A stretch of DNA of 64,000 bases from Linepithema humile (GCF_040581485.1 NC_090132.1:16498146-16562145); one strand, 5' to 3'. Positions 14,641 through 27,346 are shown, counted from the stretch's first letter. Made by a program: numbers and translations. Notes: generated by a model from the letters alone, not told the origin.

Positions 14641-16508
14641 TGCACAATCTATAAGCGCGCGATGGCGATAAATCATGATTTATGATAACAGAAGTTCCAT
14701 TGAAATGAAATAGGAGCGCAGTTTCACCGTTTGCCATAAGATGCTGCCGTTACAAACACGCCGGGTCCTGCGGATACATCGATCACCGCGACTATTAGAT
14801 TCTTCCAAATAAAGCGCGGCTCAGAATACAGAATCTAAAGCTAAAGCTAATTGAAAATATCAAGCAGATCGAAAGGTCATTCTATAATCCAATAAGTTAA
14901 TTATGTTTCTATAAATGTAATATATGTAAAATATTTAAAAATGCTACTGAAAAATTTATCTTTTTCACAATTTTTTGTTACAAAATAAAAAGTGGCGAAG
15001 AACGAGCTCACGGGAAAGTTCACTGATGCGGAGTTAAAATTACAAAATAGGAATAAACTGCAGACACGTTACATAGCGTGTCGTAGTTGTAAGTTTCGTG
15101 CGCTTCGAATATTAATGGTATTCGAAAATACATGTGTGGGAGTTCGGAAAAGCCGTGAGAAGAAATATCGACAACATTTATATCAACAGCAACATCGATC
15201 GTGCGGCGAGTGTGTCCTTTTTAGATCGTTCGAATCTGTCTCTTCCGCCGGGCTCTAAATTTAAATATCGGCTCGATGAAACCGCGCGATTTGTGCGCAT
15301 TACACGTCCTGTTACTATCAGCGAAGTCACGCTCGCATAAGTCGCACAGCTGCGATTAAAAGCGATATTACCGTTAATTTGTGAAATCGTGCATCAGCGA
15401 TTCTCATGCAAATTGCGTGGAATAATTTACAAGCGCGGATAGCGCGAATAATTTCGGTGTTTCACGTTTTTAATAATGTCGCGGCGTGATCGGCGATACC
15501 TTGCGCACCGATCGACTCGCGTACTCGCGTGCCGGATTACGAAGTGCCGCGAGGGTTCCTTTTTTTCTCTCCTCCGCTCGTCGTGCTCGCCCGGTAAATC
15601 CCAAGATCCCATTATCCGTGTCTCATCCATAGTGATGCAGATTACAATAACAAATAGGCGGCAGGGTCGCGGCCCCCTCTCCGATATCGTGGAACAAGAA
15701 TCTCGTCGTTCTCTTTCCCGCCTCGCCCCCGCCCCCCTTTCCCTCCCCGCGCGTCTCCTCGTCCCTTCTACTGCGATCCTGCAGTCCCACGAATTCGCTG
15801 TTCCTTTTCGAGGACACTCTCGAAAACGGCTCGGAAGGAAGAAAGAAAGAGGCCGAGACGGCACGAAGCGGTGAAACGAAATCGTGACTTCGACCACGAG
15901 TCTATTTTCAGGTGTAATGTAAATGCTCCCGCGGGGGACAATGGGCAACCAAACGACATCGCCCATCCCCCCCTCTTCGCCACCCCCGGCCCCCTCCGTG
16001 GAATGCTGACTCCTGCGAAAAGGAGTGCAAAAACTCGGCGCGAACATCGCTTCCCGTGTCGATCGATTCGGTTGATTTAGTCGAGTTCTCCGGTGGGTAA
16101 CATGAATTCAACTCCGCGATCTCTCAATTAGCAGAACGGCCGCTTTCAGGCCGAGTTCTTTGGGTTGCTCCATCGGAGGCAGCGTATGGGCTTTGAATCT
16201 TATTATCGAACCCAGCCGAAATACGGAAGATCGATATCGGCATCGACGAAGAAAGAATATCTTTTCATAATTTAATATAATTTCGGGAAGAAAATACAGG
16301 CTCAGTCGTTATGTGATCATGAACATATATGAACGTAATTTTTGAAATATTCATTCATCGTCATTATCTTGATTACATTTTTTTACGTTAGTAATAGTCG
16401 ATAATAAAATAGCAATAAGATAAATGTTTCAAATTAATTTTTTTAAACGCATATATATCAGCAAAATGCGTTAAGTCCCGATTGAAATGGGCAATAAATT
16501 ATACAAAA

Positions 16509-16638
16509 TTAAATCAATAAAAAAAGGATAAAAGGATAAATGAGCCAATGTTGAATAAATGAAATGAATGAATTGTTTAACGTATTTCTATCCAGCGCTG
16601 GCTCATTTGCCCTTTTATATTCCTCCTTATTGATTTAA
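16509..16638. repeat. 130-bp foldback with 39/40-bp arms
   Basis: The left arm (16509-16547) and the reverse complement of the right arm (16599-16638) share ttaaatcaataa at the outer end, and 18 of 20 positions at the inner end (ATAAAAGG..AAATGAGCCA). The spacer is 51 bp. It could be a small MITE or a transcribed hairpin. The window has no second copy. Confidence 0.5.
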
Positions 16639-17189
16639 TAAATATAAAATTGAATCATATATTCATTATCGCAATTAATAATACAACTAATTACCGTGCA
16701 ATATTATTGCAGTTATAAATTATATGTCAGTATCTTTCATCTCAAGTTCATCTACGCTGCAAAAGATTAACGACATTTGTTTGGAGAACATGTTGAGAGA
16801 AAAAAAATTGCTTCCACGGCTCGTGCAGTTTTATCGCGGTAAAGGCGAGAACATCGAATGGAGTATTCGAAGTGCCATGGTCGATGAATCGCGATATATA
16901 ATGGCTATGGCGCGGTAAGGGTTCCTCTTGTCCCGCGGTACTTCGTCCGAAAGGAATCTCCGGAAAGCCAGATGCATTAAAGTGGATTTCCCGTTATCAC
17001 GGCGCGATCGAGAATTCTATGAATAATAATGTCTTTATTTATTTACCGGTCCTAAAAAAAAGAACGAGTTTTCGCGTCACGAAGATCTCTTTAAAACGGA
17101 GATTTTCACTCTCGCCCGCCTCACCCTTCCTCCCTGAGCATCTCGAAGACGCGCTGGTTCCAATTAAGTGTCTCGAGTCCTGCCGGGGG

Positions 17190-17225
17190 TATAAAATCGA
17201 TCGCGAGCGCTGCTTCGTCAGAGTC
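17190..17225 (+). promoter_or_regulatory. Candidate TATA + initiator core promoter
   Basis: TATAAAA at 17190-17196 is preceded by a G run. Thirty bases from its first T lies TCAGAG (17218-17223), close to the arthropod initiator TCAGTY, with its A at 17220. This is the textbook TATA-to-start spacing. A 38-nt pyrimidine tract rich in CT, which reads as GAGA repeats on the other strand, begins 88 bp downstream. No gene is visible directly downstream, so a short first exon or a non-coding transcript would have to be assumed. Confidence 0.3.
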
Positions 17226-17307
17226 GGTTCACGTAAGACGAATTCACGATTCCATCACGGCGCGGAGCTAAACGATTAGACTCTTTTTCTCCAGCGGTCA
17301 ATGTGCG

Positions 17308-17345
17308 TCTCTCTCTCTCTCTCTCTCTTCTTCCCCCCCCCCCTC
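17308..17345. repeat. 38-nt pyrimidine tract, (CT)n followed by C11
   Basis: An uninterrupted pyrimidine run made of CT dinucleotides, then TTCTTC, then eleven C. The complementary strand offers GAGAG sites. Such mirror-like tracts can form triplex DNA. Confidence 0.9.
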
Positions 17346-17509
17346 GGATCGCAATTAATCGATCGAAGGATGCAGGCGCCGCGAAATTGGATAAATGTCT
17401 TAACGTCGGACGCTGTAAATTTTATTTCGACCATTAATTCGCCTACGACACATAATATTTTTAATTTCTCAGGGGTATAAATCATCCCGAATCCACTCAG
17501 CCGATCGTA

Positions 17510-17534
17510 ATGTCCGATAGATGATGTCCGATAG
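17510..17534. repeat. Two 11-bp direct repeats, period 14
   Basis: atgtccgatag occurs twice, separated by 3 bp. A short local duplication. Confidence 0.75.
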
Positions 17535-19486
17535 CCAGCCATAAACAAGATCATAAGCACTTTTCCTTCGACAATATTTACCTCGTCACGATCGGTAGAT
17601 AAGATCATTAATTATTATTATTGTCATAAACTAAATGCTCGTAAATTTCTTTTCAAAAATAAATAACATGATGAACACATCATATGAAATAGTGCTCGCT
17701 TTTTCGATAATACAAAAGTTTTTGATGGATGACGACTGATTGGAAATTGTAATATTTACGTTTTAGTTCTTTTTTTTTAGTTTCTAAATCGTTCACACAA
17801 TTGTTTTGCTAAAAATATCACATATATTCTTCTTATTAATCTGAAGAATGTAGCTTGCTCTCTTCAGATCTCGAAAGCAGGCAATATATTATACAAGAGA
17901 AAAGAATTTTCATCGAGAATGAAAAGAATCAAATGAAAAAATATCCAAAGTAAAAAATAAGAAAGAAAGTTATGTAAAGAATAAATATACTGTCAGAATG
18001 TGCAGATGGAATTTAAAAACATATCACGAAGAAAAAAAAGCGATGCAATGTGCCGAAAGCGGTTTCAGGTTTTCTAGTAATCCTTTTACATTCCTGAAAT
18101 TCTCGTGTTTTTCACACGAATCGTGTTGCAGTTAGTAATAAAAAGAGAATATTTAAAAGAGTAATTCAAAAGGTTGAGAGAAATTTCAATCGTTTTTAAA
18201 ATATATAATGTTACCAAAATAACTAACAATAAAAAATATTTTGCAGCAAGTATATCATAAGCTAAATAATTTCAACGGAAAGCTCCGATTTTCTTGTGCT
18301 TTACTGTGTTATATTTTAATAATAATAATAACTGTTCGTCAAAGCATTTCCAAGCTTGTTATTTGGTTTTGTTCCTCACTGTTCTTTGTACAATTTGTGC
18401 GAGTATTGTAAACGCTTTTTGCACAAGCAAAAAAATATTTTTAATTTTTGTTAAAATATTTTTTTGCGTTTTTATTTTAAAAAAAGCAGTACCAATGAAA
18501 ACAAAATATCCATATAGAGTAATAAAATACCATTATTGTGACGATTCGCTACATAAACCAAACACCGTGCAAACGCAAAATGAATGGTGAATTACATAGT
18601 GCAACTCAACCGTAGTAGAAGAGACGCAAGGTGTCTCCCGCGGGGGTAAATGTTTGCGGTTTCCGATGGAATGATGTTTACTCGGTAACAACGCCTATGG
18701 CGCGAAGGGCCGACTGTTTGAGAATTAGGGCGACGATGCGGGACACGTCGTGCAATTGCGATGTCGAACCTAGGTGATTCAGGTACAAGAGAGAATTCCC
18801 TAAGGAGAGAAACATCAGTTGTAAAGCCTTATCGTGATGACGACAATTATATCTCTCTGTAAAAAAAAAGTAGAAAGACAACAAATACACATTATGAGAT
18901 CTTTAAAGTTCTGTGCCGCAGCATTGCAATCAAACAATAACTAATGTTAAGTAATTTATTTTTTATAAGACTGCAATCGGGTGATTTACCTGATTTATGT
19001 GACGTATAAAGAAGACAATTCATTAGCCTCTCATTATTCTGCGAAAATTATAATACAGATGCTGATGATTCGGACAGTAGCGCTTCTTATGCGGCAAGAA
19101 TCTGCACTTGGATATTCTTTCGCGACGCACTCTTCCGTGCTTTATTGCAAAATATAAGACTGCGCGATACGTTAAATGATTTCGACAAAACGAACGAAAA
19201 TATACGATTTCGCAGCCGTCTGATTCTCGACTGCTCCACGTACTCGCGTAGTGCGTTTGCCTCTTACTTGTCGACGGAATTGTGCAGGGACCGCACGATA
19301 TCGTTCTCAAGCGGTTTCGAACTGGATAAGGAGCTTCGGTTTTCCGCAACATTTACATTCGATTAGAATAACTCGCCGTGGTCCCTCTCCCAGGCACCGT
19401 ACATTTTCCCATAGGTCTTCCGCCAGTCTCATGCTCCGGCGAAAGCACAGCCGCGCATCCGCAACGACTTGCTTACCCGAAGAAGC

Positions 19487-19516
19487 GTCGGCGGCGGCGG
19501 TGCCGCCGCCGGCGAC
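19487..19516. repeat. GC-rich hairpin of CGG/CCG repeats
   Basis: A GCGGCGGCGG run faces GCCGCCGCCG almost without a loop. The arms of about 14 bp have one mismatch. Any transcript from either strand should fold here. Confidence 0.75.
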
Positions 19517-22500
19517 TCCTCTTATTGCAGTACTTCGATTGGAAACGAAATGGAAGATATCGGAATCTCTGCCCCGCGTCCTCCCCCTGCCCCTCCTGCC
19601 CGTTGACTAACGTGCAGTCGGGAAAAATGCAAATCGTCCGGGACGTATTGCTCGTAGATCGTATTCCGCCCTTCTTGAATTCGAGCGAGCAAGGTCTTTG
19701 CGATAAAACCGAACCTCTAAAATTTAAACGAATAATCGAGGAAAAAAGACGAAAAATCTTGACGGATGAAACTCGATCGCTCGTGGCAGAGAAGCTCGTT
19801 TGCGTAATCCAAGGACGAAGGATCAATCATGATTCGAAGATACGTTGCGACGTTCGCGAAGGGTGGATCTCTCCCTTTAGATTGTCGGAAGTTATATCAT
19901 CGTGCTACTTTGACGCGGCGTGCATATCGGGTTTCGCGCTTCGAGAATTAACCCAATTCCCCGGGCGAGTCGCATTCCTTCGGATTTCTAGTTCCAGCGA
20001 AATTTCATTGTTACGCCGCGCCGAGTTAGCGGGAGCCAGATTCGGCATACAAAGCGACTAATCCCAGACGTTGAATGCGAGTCGCGAGTTCGCCGTGCGC
20101 GTCGATGCGACTAATAACTTTGTCCAGTCGGCTACCAGTCCCTCGAAAGCCGGATTAAACTCCGGGTTTTGAATTATATCGTAGAGAGACGTAAGTGGTC
20201 GGCGGGGATGCGCGGGAGAACGGGAACGGTGCGAGAAAACCGGGGCACCGGACGCGTTTTCCACGCTGCTTTGGAACAATGAGCCGCGAAAAAGTAATGA
20301 AACACCCCTCGCGACGCGTCCACTCGGGTCTTCCGGAGCTAAAGCAGCATTATCTTTTTCGTGGGAGGACAGGAAAGCGTGACCCCTCGCGAACGACTAT
20401 TCTTTTCAGCGGCGCGAGCCCGGACTCTTCCTCAGGATTTATCGCGGAAGGAAGAGCAGCCGGGAATTATGAAAACTTGACTGCCCGGCGGCAAAGAATT
20501 CTCCGGGTTGCACCGCTGCTTTTGAAAAATTTATCCCGCACCGCGCGTTTCTCGCGCTCGGTCAGAGTCCGCGATATCAATTTCTTGATATTATTCCCGT
20601 TGCGCAACGATGTAACTTATTACAATTTTGAAACACTTCCTCGAAACGGAAGAGAAGTGATTGTGTAAACGGGTGGAGGTATAAACACGATGTAAAACGG
20701 ATTCAGAGCTCGTCGGAATGTTTGATAACCAAGCGCGAGATGGGAGGATATGCCTGTGCGTTCTCCCCACACTCGCACGCGAGAGCGTGTGCGTGTTATC
20801 TTGCGGAATGCGCAAGGGCGAATTCAATAACGCGACCGGAAAATGGAGAAGAGTCTTTCGAGGCTCTCGGCTTTGCGAAGAATTTCGTAGGTATAATAAA
20901 TAATATGATGCAACGGGCGGAATACCATCGGATAAGAGGACCGATTGAAAGAGCGAGAGCGACTCTTTTGCGGAAAGAAAAACATTTTGATGAAAAAAGG
21001 ATGAGACGGTTACGTAACTTTTGCGCGCGGAAAATCACTTGACATTTCCCGACGAACAAGCGCCGCTCACGCGATATCGCGCGCAAATTCCGCAGAATCG
21101 TGCAAACGTTCTAATTTAAACTCGCTTGATTTTCGTGGCTTGATGTTGAAACGAATAATTTTCCGAGTTTGTCGAGCTGGAAAATATGAGCGCCGACTGT
21201 GAGAGAGCACGGCTAAGCAGTTCGTTAGGTCGAATGAATGTCATCGCGATAGAATATGTTAAAGTATTTTCGCATGTTCTGCGTGAGAGAGGGAGAGTTC
21301 AAAAAACGAACAAATGTGCACAGAAATTATACTATATCGTACGCACAAATCATTTCTATGGCGAGAGAAAATGTGGCAAAAGGAGATATATTTAAATTTA
21401 TCCAGAGACATTTTTGGCAAGACTGTGCATGCGTGTGCGTACACTTTTGTTCGCGAACAATCGCGATTTCGAACGGTGCATTAGCACCAGACGGATTTTT
21501 ATACAGCGATTCCTGGCCGACCTGGCAAAATAACTATCGACGAACCGGCTTCGGTACGGTTATGACTCTACTCTGTACGATCACTATAATTACGCGACGT
21601 CGCGGCGGTTATTAATGGCTATCTTATTGCGGCATCTAATTGCACCTGCGGACTGCTTCGGGCAGTTTTCGTGGGTCCTCTGCAGAAAAAAAGAACGTAA
21701 ATAACTGGCGCTCGCAGAACGACCTTGCGGCCACGCAATTTGAGTTCACGAACCTTGTTCTTATCCATTGTTCAAAAATTTTTACTACAAATTTTTACGC
21801 CTCGTAAACTTCATTCCAGCGCAGTTAAATCCTGTACATTCGTGTTGAAAATATGCGAGTTAAAACCAGATCGCGGTAAACACACGACGTTATTGAGAAT
21901 AAATGCACATAGCGACGTATATAATTTCTTAAAATATATACATATATTATTCTTTCATAACTGCGCGCTTTTCCAAAATTTTTAATATTATTTATAAGAC
22001 ACGCGAAGAATTCTGTTGGAATTTCCATGAATTTCCGCGTGTATTACAATTTCTGCATTCCTTCAAAAAATTATTACAGAGAAAACCTTATTCGAGGATT
22101 CATATGTGCAGTACATGCGGCAGACTGTTTGCAGCAACCGCTGCTGCACCACTTTCGCCGAATAGGAATTTCAATCTACCGTGAAGTTGTGAAGATTCTC
22201 ACAGCGTCAAAGTATGTATCTCGTATTTTTTCGAGAAGACGCCCAAGCAGCGTTTTCGTGCTGACTTTGTCAAACTTTTCCACATTAAACGCGCAATTTG
22301 CGTTTCTCAATTTACGAAGAACAAGAAACTAACTTCTTTCTTTCAAACAGATCGCGGGTCTCGTAACCGCGTGCGTATTCATTTTCTCCCTTGTTCTTTC
22401 CATGCAAGCATCTCAACGCAAAAAAAAATCGTGCATTTAACGCGATGAAAAATATTCGCACAGTCGTTATAAAATTATATTATTATATTTATCGCGAAAA

Positions 22501-22757
22501 CGATTATTTCACCAAATTGGCAAAAATCAAGTGCATTGATGAAGTCGAACGTACGAGCTTTTAATGGAAAGGGATTTCTAATCTGCCCCGCGTCTCTCCC
22601 GCGGTGCTCCTTTCTCTCTTACGGCTTATCCATTTTTCGAGATCCACACACCGGAGACGATGTGGACGTGGACAAGAAGCAGGGTGGCAGAAGATATTAA
22701 GCTTTCGACGTTCGATCGCATTTCAGATTGCGCAGAGCTCGAATTCCACACGGGATT

Positions 22758-22792
22758 GAATGGGATCCCATTCGCTATACGGTCGTATAGCG
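22758..22792. repeat. Two abutting perfect palindromes
   Basis: gaatgggatcccattc (22758-22773) is a perfect 16-bp palindrome. It shares its last base with cgctatacg-gt-cgtatagcg (22773-22792), a perfect 9-bp inverted repeat with a 2-bp centre. No gene is recognised nearby. Confidence 0.85.
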
Positions 22793-24361
22793 GCGAGCGG
22801 GAACGCGGGTATATATTCCGCCTTTTCCGTCGGCGGTTAATCCGCTTACGCGGAAAAATTTCGATACGCCGCGCGCTTTGAATATATACTTACACATACA
22901 GACACATACGCGTATGCCTATGCGCGCGTGTACGTGTTTAGATGCTTATGTATATGTACATATAAGCCGTAATCCCTTTTTCGGCGAGCGGACGGATTTG
23001 CGGACTGGGTGTGTGTAGGTGTGGGCGTACGTAAGTGCGCGCGTGTGGATACACAGAGACCGATTGTGGTCGCGAACGTCGTAGATGTATTTACTTGCGG
23101 CGGGGAAAAGTTGGTTCAACCGAATCGGCTACAAAGGTTCCCTGTTCGGCGGTAGATTCTGAATATATCTGGAGTTCCGGTGCGGATTTGTGGACGGCTT
23201 GAATTCACCGCGAGCGAACAGCAGGTAGATGATTGAACGTTTACCGAAGAGGCGAGGAGATAAAAGGTGCGCGTCAAATTTATTCACGGAAAAATCGAGA
23301 ATAAATTTATTTTAAAAAATAGAAAAAAATTGTGACGAGAAGAGATACATTTTGTGCTATTTTATACTTTGATCTCTTTGAAGGCTGAAATTAGAAACGA
23401 TTTCAATTCAGATATTTTTGTTTCGACGCAATATTACCTGTTCATCGCATTAATAATCGATAGCGATAATTATACCTCACTCAAAAAAATGATCTTGCAA
23501 TAATAGCTAAAATTTTCTAGGTGTAAAAAATTAACTAAAACAGATAAATGATTAGCAACTGTTGTGATATTGCATATGTAATTACTTAATCAGTTTAGAT
23601 GACAGAAACAGAATATATATCTGTATTGTTTGTGAACTTTAAAAAGAAAGTTTCTCTAAAGCGCCTATCTATATAAGATCAATCACGTGTTAGATCATGC
23701 AATGAATAACATTTAGCAATGGTACCTAAATTTTTCAGAAGCTATTGCTAGAACATTACTGCTATAAATTCTGTATGTGACAAACAATGTTTTCACAGAT
23801 ACGAAAAATAGCGATACATTCTTGTTGCGATATCTAGAAATCTAACTACATCAGCGAAATATTTTTTTGAGTGCTGACTTTAAATCAATTACGCATTATC
23901 AACAGCTGCAATGTTAATGAATATTACTTTACGCACATACAAGCACCACCTAATAAATATACTGTTTAGTTGATGCATTGACAATAAATCACGATTTAAT
24001 CTTAGTGACTGAAGAAACAGAAGATCCATCTAGGAGATTGGCGCTTGCGAGACAGTAAATGACGTTATTCGCTATACTTAAGCGATATTAGATGCAAGGA
24101 ATGGGCGGACGGGCATTACCATCACGTAATCTCTGCACGGCGAAAAGCGAGCGAGCGTTTTACGCGCAGGGCCGCAATCGGCGAGAGCGCGATTACGCGG
24201 TGATAAACTAAATCGGCCGGAACGCGTGCGAACGGTTTATCAAATTGATTCACGGCCTACTAATGTCAGTGATCGGCGATAGGCAATGTGTTCCGGGAAC
24301 GATCGTGTGAAAATCACCACGTTGTTCATCGCGCAGCGGTATGTGCACTGAGAGACGCTCC

Positions 24362-24392
<31 letters not shown>
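24362..24392. repeat. (GA)n purine tract
   Basis: 31 uninterrupted purines, mostly GA dinucleotides. A simple repeat, and possible GAGA-factor sites. Confidence 0.9.
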
Positions 24393-24686
24393 CCGTTAAG
24401 TGTCGCAAAATATTCCACTATCGACCGCTAACGCGCGGTGGCAATCGAGAGTTACGAGATTTGATTCCAAATCTCCACACATAAAAATTTTAAATCCGGT
24501 CTGTTAATAGTCGTGCGCTATATTTCGATGGCTGTGCCGCTGGGATGCATCCCGAAAAAATATTATCTCCCGTTCATCTGTTCACGCTTACTTGACAATT
24601 TGTGAACATTTTTGCAATTTGCGCAGGTTACGCTATTTGTACAACCCGTATATATACAACAGAAATAAATTTACTAAATTGCAAAA

Positions 24687-24709
24687 CGTTGTAAATTGAA
24701 TTTACAACG
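24687..24709. repeat. 23-bp perfect palindrome with 1-bp centre
   Basis: cgttgtaaatt, one G, then aatttacaacg. The arms are perfect 11-bp inverse copies. Confidence 0.85.
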
Positions 24710-25698
24710 CTTGTTTTAGTATTTAAAGCTTGATCGTAGCCTGGACTAAAATTAAACAATTTGATTAAATTTAATCGCTTGATGGGTGATAAGCGTATCA
24801 CACTTCTAATAATGTTCCATAAGATAAATGTTCGGACTGCAAAATGAGAGTAACAATAAAACGGCCCCTCTCTTTCAGCGCAATTAATATTATCGGAAGT
24901 TTTAATCTCTTTTATCGTACAAATTGCACACAAATTATTCTTTGTTAATTAACACAATATACACAGCAAAGAAAGAAAAACGATACGCAGATTACTATGT
25001 GTAGAGAAGATTTGATGCTATAAATTCCAAGCATTTATTAGAGAAACAATTGTAAATTTTTTAAATTAAAATCTATGATATATCTTGATAATAGTTTCAT
25101 TTCTTGTCAATTATGTAGTCGAAAACGCGTTGGTACGAAGGACAAAGCAAGTTGAAAATTTATAGATAGATGAAAAGTAAACAGATTGCGAGGTCAGGAA
25201 TGAGAACTGAAGAGAAAGTTCGATTATTGAAAACAAGAATAGATGAATCAGTTATTCTGACGAAAAGCGACGCCAGGAGATCAGACAAGGAAGATCCAAT
25301 TTTCACGAAGAGAGTTATAAGTCGAAATCGCAAAGAGAGAGAATTAATTAGACAGCCAAAACGAGAGGTCAAAAGGATCTTGCACTCGCGACAATAAATT
25401 ACAAAAGGGACTTAGAAATATTCGGTGCGAATTATTATTCACTATTACATATTATACCGGATTTGATTCGGAAGAAATAAATCCTGACATTTCTATTGAC
25501 GTTTTTATGTTTTAATCCATCGTGCCAATTCTCTCCTTTATTTATGCATTTTATTGTATTATATTACGTTTACGTTTTAAGTTTTTCCACGTTTCTTTCC
25601 TACAATAATTAATTTGCTGCTGCATAAGATCTTATATGATATTACAACCTATTACGAATGTCATAATCCGACAAAGAGAGGAAAAAAGCTCCAAAGCT

Positions 25699-25789
25699 CT
25701 GGTCCACACGCTAGGTTTTCTACCACATTTTGCGCGCCCATTTTAGACATGGCGTTAGCATTGCAGATAAGATGTTGCGTGTAGACAGG
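25699..25789. mobile_element. Short inverted-repeat element A of a pair
   Basis: This 91-bp segment starts with ctggtccacacgctag and ends with gcgtgtagacagg, an imperfect inverted match (10 of the 13 terminal positions). The same 16-bp start recurs exactly in element B, 149 bp further on. The interiors of the two elements do not match. It is probably a diverged, non-autonomous repeat. No coding capacity and no certain target duplication are seen. Confidence 0.45.
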
Positions 25790-25843
25790 AAAACCGTGAA
25801 ATTATGTGAACTGCGCGGAAACGGTGCTTGAAGATGAAAAACG

Positions 25844-25942
25844 AAGCCTGGTCCACACGCTAGAGTTTGTTAACGTTTTTTTTTTCACACAAAAATCCCT
25901 GCGCAGGCGAAACGTACAAAATCCAGTGTGTAGACCAGGCTT
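25844..25942. mobile_element. Short inverted-repeat element B of a pair
   Basis: This 99-bp segment is bounded by aagcctggtccacacgc and its near-perfect inverse gtgtgtagaccaggctt (15 of 17 positions). It shares the exact 16-mer ctggtccacacgctag with element A. Inside are a T10 run and a GC-rich stretch but no reading frame. The form fits a tiny MITE or a foldback element. Confidence 0.55.
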
Positions 25943-26006
25943 TAGGACGAGAGACATCGAGACGCGGGAGCGATAATTGAGTTGCACAATCGCGCGACTT
26001 TTCCGG

Positions 26007-26044
26007 ACACGCCGCGCTCGGCGTGTGCGCGCGATCGCGCGCAC
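26007..26044. repeat. Overlapping hairpin and 20-bp CpG palindrome
   Basis: acacgccg-cgct-cggcgtgt (26007-26026) is an 8-bp perfect inverted repeat. gtgcgcgcgatcgcgcgcac (26025-26044) is a perfect 20-bp palindrome that overlaps it by two bases. Confidence 0.85.
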
Positions 26045-26665
26045 GCGGAATCGGTGGTATTCTCTGCGCGTCAACGAGACGGCAAGCACGGCATCATAAA
26101 CCGGCTTAAAATCACCGCGGAGTACAAAGGGAACGCACGACAATGACGCCGGCGCGGTCCAGCGCCGTGGACATCAACAGGCCGACAATACCCGGATTAT
26201 CTTCAGCACGACAAAAGCCGACTCGTAAAGCCAACCCGTATATGGTCGGGTCAGGTCAGGTATGCATCCGCTCGATCGCCGGTACGAGTAGCATGCCGTC
26301 ACCGGCACGAGTGCGATAATACGGTAGTCTCTCTCGTTGGCCCCACACCACATCTACCGACACGAGCGAAACGTGAAAATGGAATCATCATTACGCTCCA
26401 ATTTCTTCCGGAAGAGCGAGGAGGGGCTGTCTTCCACAGCTCTTTCCGCGATCCGCGCAACATTCGGGTGACAAGGAGAGCGCGCCTTTAAACCTCGGTA
26501 TACCATTTTATACTCGATTTTAGTTTTCTTTTTTAAGCAGTTCTTGCTATTTGTCGGATTGATATTTATTCTTACTTCTGCAATCGTGTAGCGTATATGA
26601 TGGTTTTCGAAGAATAAAAAAAAAAACAGAAAAAGGCTGTGAACCAGAATTGCGGGACACAAAAA

Positions 26666-26737
26666 ATATTACAAATCAAAACACAGCAATTTTTCAAAAC
26701 AATTTTTGCTAAATTTTTCTGTTTTGATCTGTAATAT
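26666..26737. repeat. Inverted repeat, ~21-bp arms, 30-bp spacer
   Basis: The left arm atattacaaatcaaaacaca and the reverse complement of the right arm (atattacagatcaaaacaga) match with two or three differences. The element is AT-rich and has no coding potential. It looks like a short foldback sequence. Confidence 0.45.
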
Positions 26738-27346
26738 CCTTTGCATCCTGACATTTACGCTTTTTGTTCACAATCTTTTTTCTGTCTTTTTTTTTTATGC
26801 TCTGTAAATTATTCGTAAAATGACTTAGAAGTATAAAAATATAAAATATAGCCCTGATAAATGGCAATGATTATTGTTTATATTCGTTGAAAAATTTGGC
26901 ACTTTTTTCTATTATAATCCTAACTTATATATATAAAATTGTGTTTGAAATTCGAAATTTCTCGAAAAGCAGATAATGCACAAAGAAATGTGCAAAGCTA
27001 ATGTTCGAAATAAATCTGACAAAAGAAACTGCATTACGGAATAATGCATGAGTGACATAACGCAAAATGTTGCAGAATAGGTCCGCAAGAGGCTTGTACT
27101 TTCATAGCGCTTGTGTGCGCGGCGAACGCACGAAGAAGACACGGCTTGTTTCGGTATGATTTATTGGTGGATATCGGTTGTGAAAACTGGCACGAGAAAT
27201 ACTAGAGAATGTCCGGTGATTATTCATATCTCTATTGTCTAGAGGGTTTTACCGGCAGCTTCCCTGTCGAGCGAACAACGAGAAAAAGAGCCGCGCGCAC
27301 TGGTGTCGCGTTTGGTTTGGTGCCGAGAATGAAACTTTCAAGTGAC

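Noticed and set aside
15427..16047. 206-codon ATG frame on the minus strand
   Set aside because: Rich in Arg, Glu and Gly, in a GC-rich island where several frames on both strands are open at once. No domain, signal peptide or splice context is recognisable, so a chance frame is more likely.
18761..18775. Possible tRNA B box (reverse complement AGGTTCGACATCG)
   Set aside because: The flanking bases do not form a T stem, and no acceptor or anticodon arm can be found.
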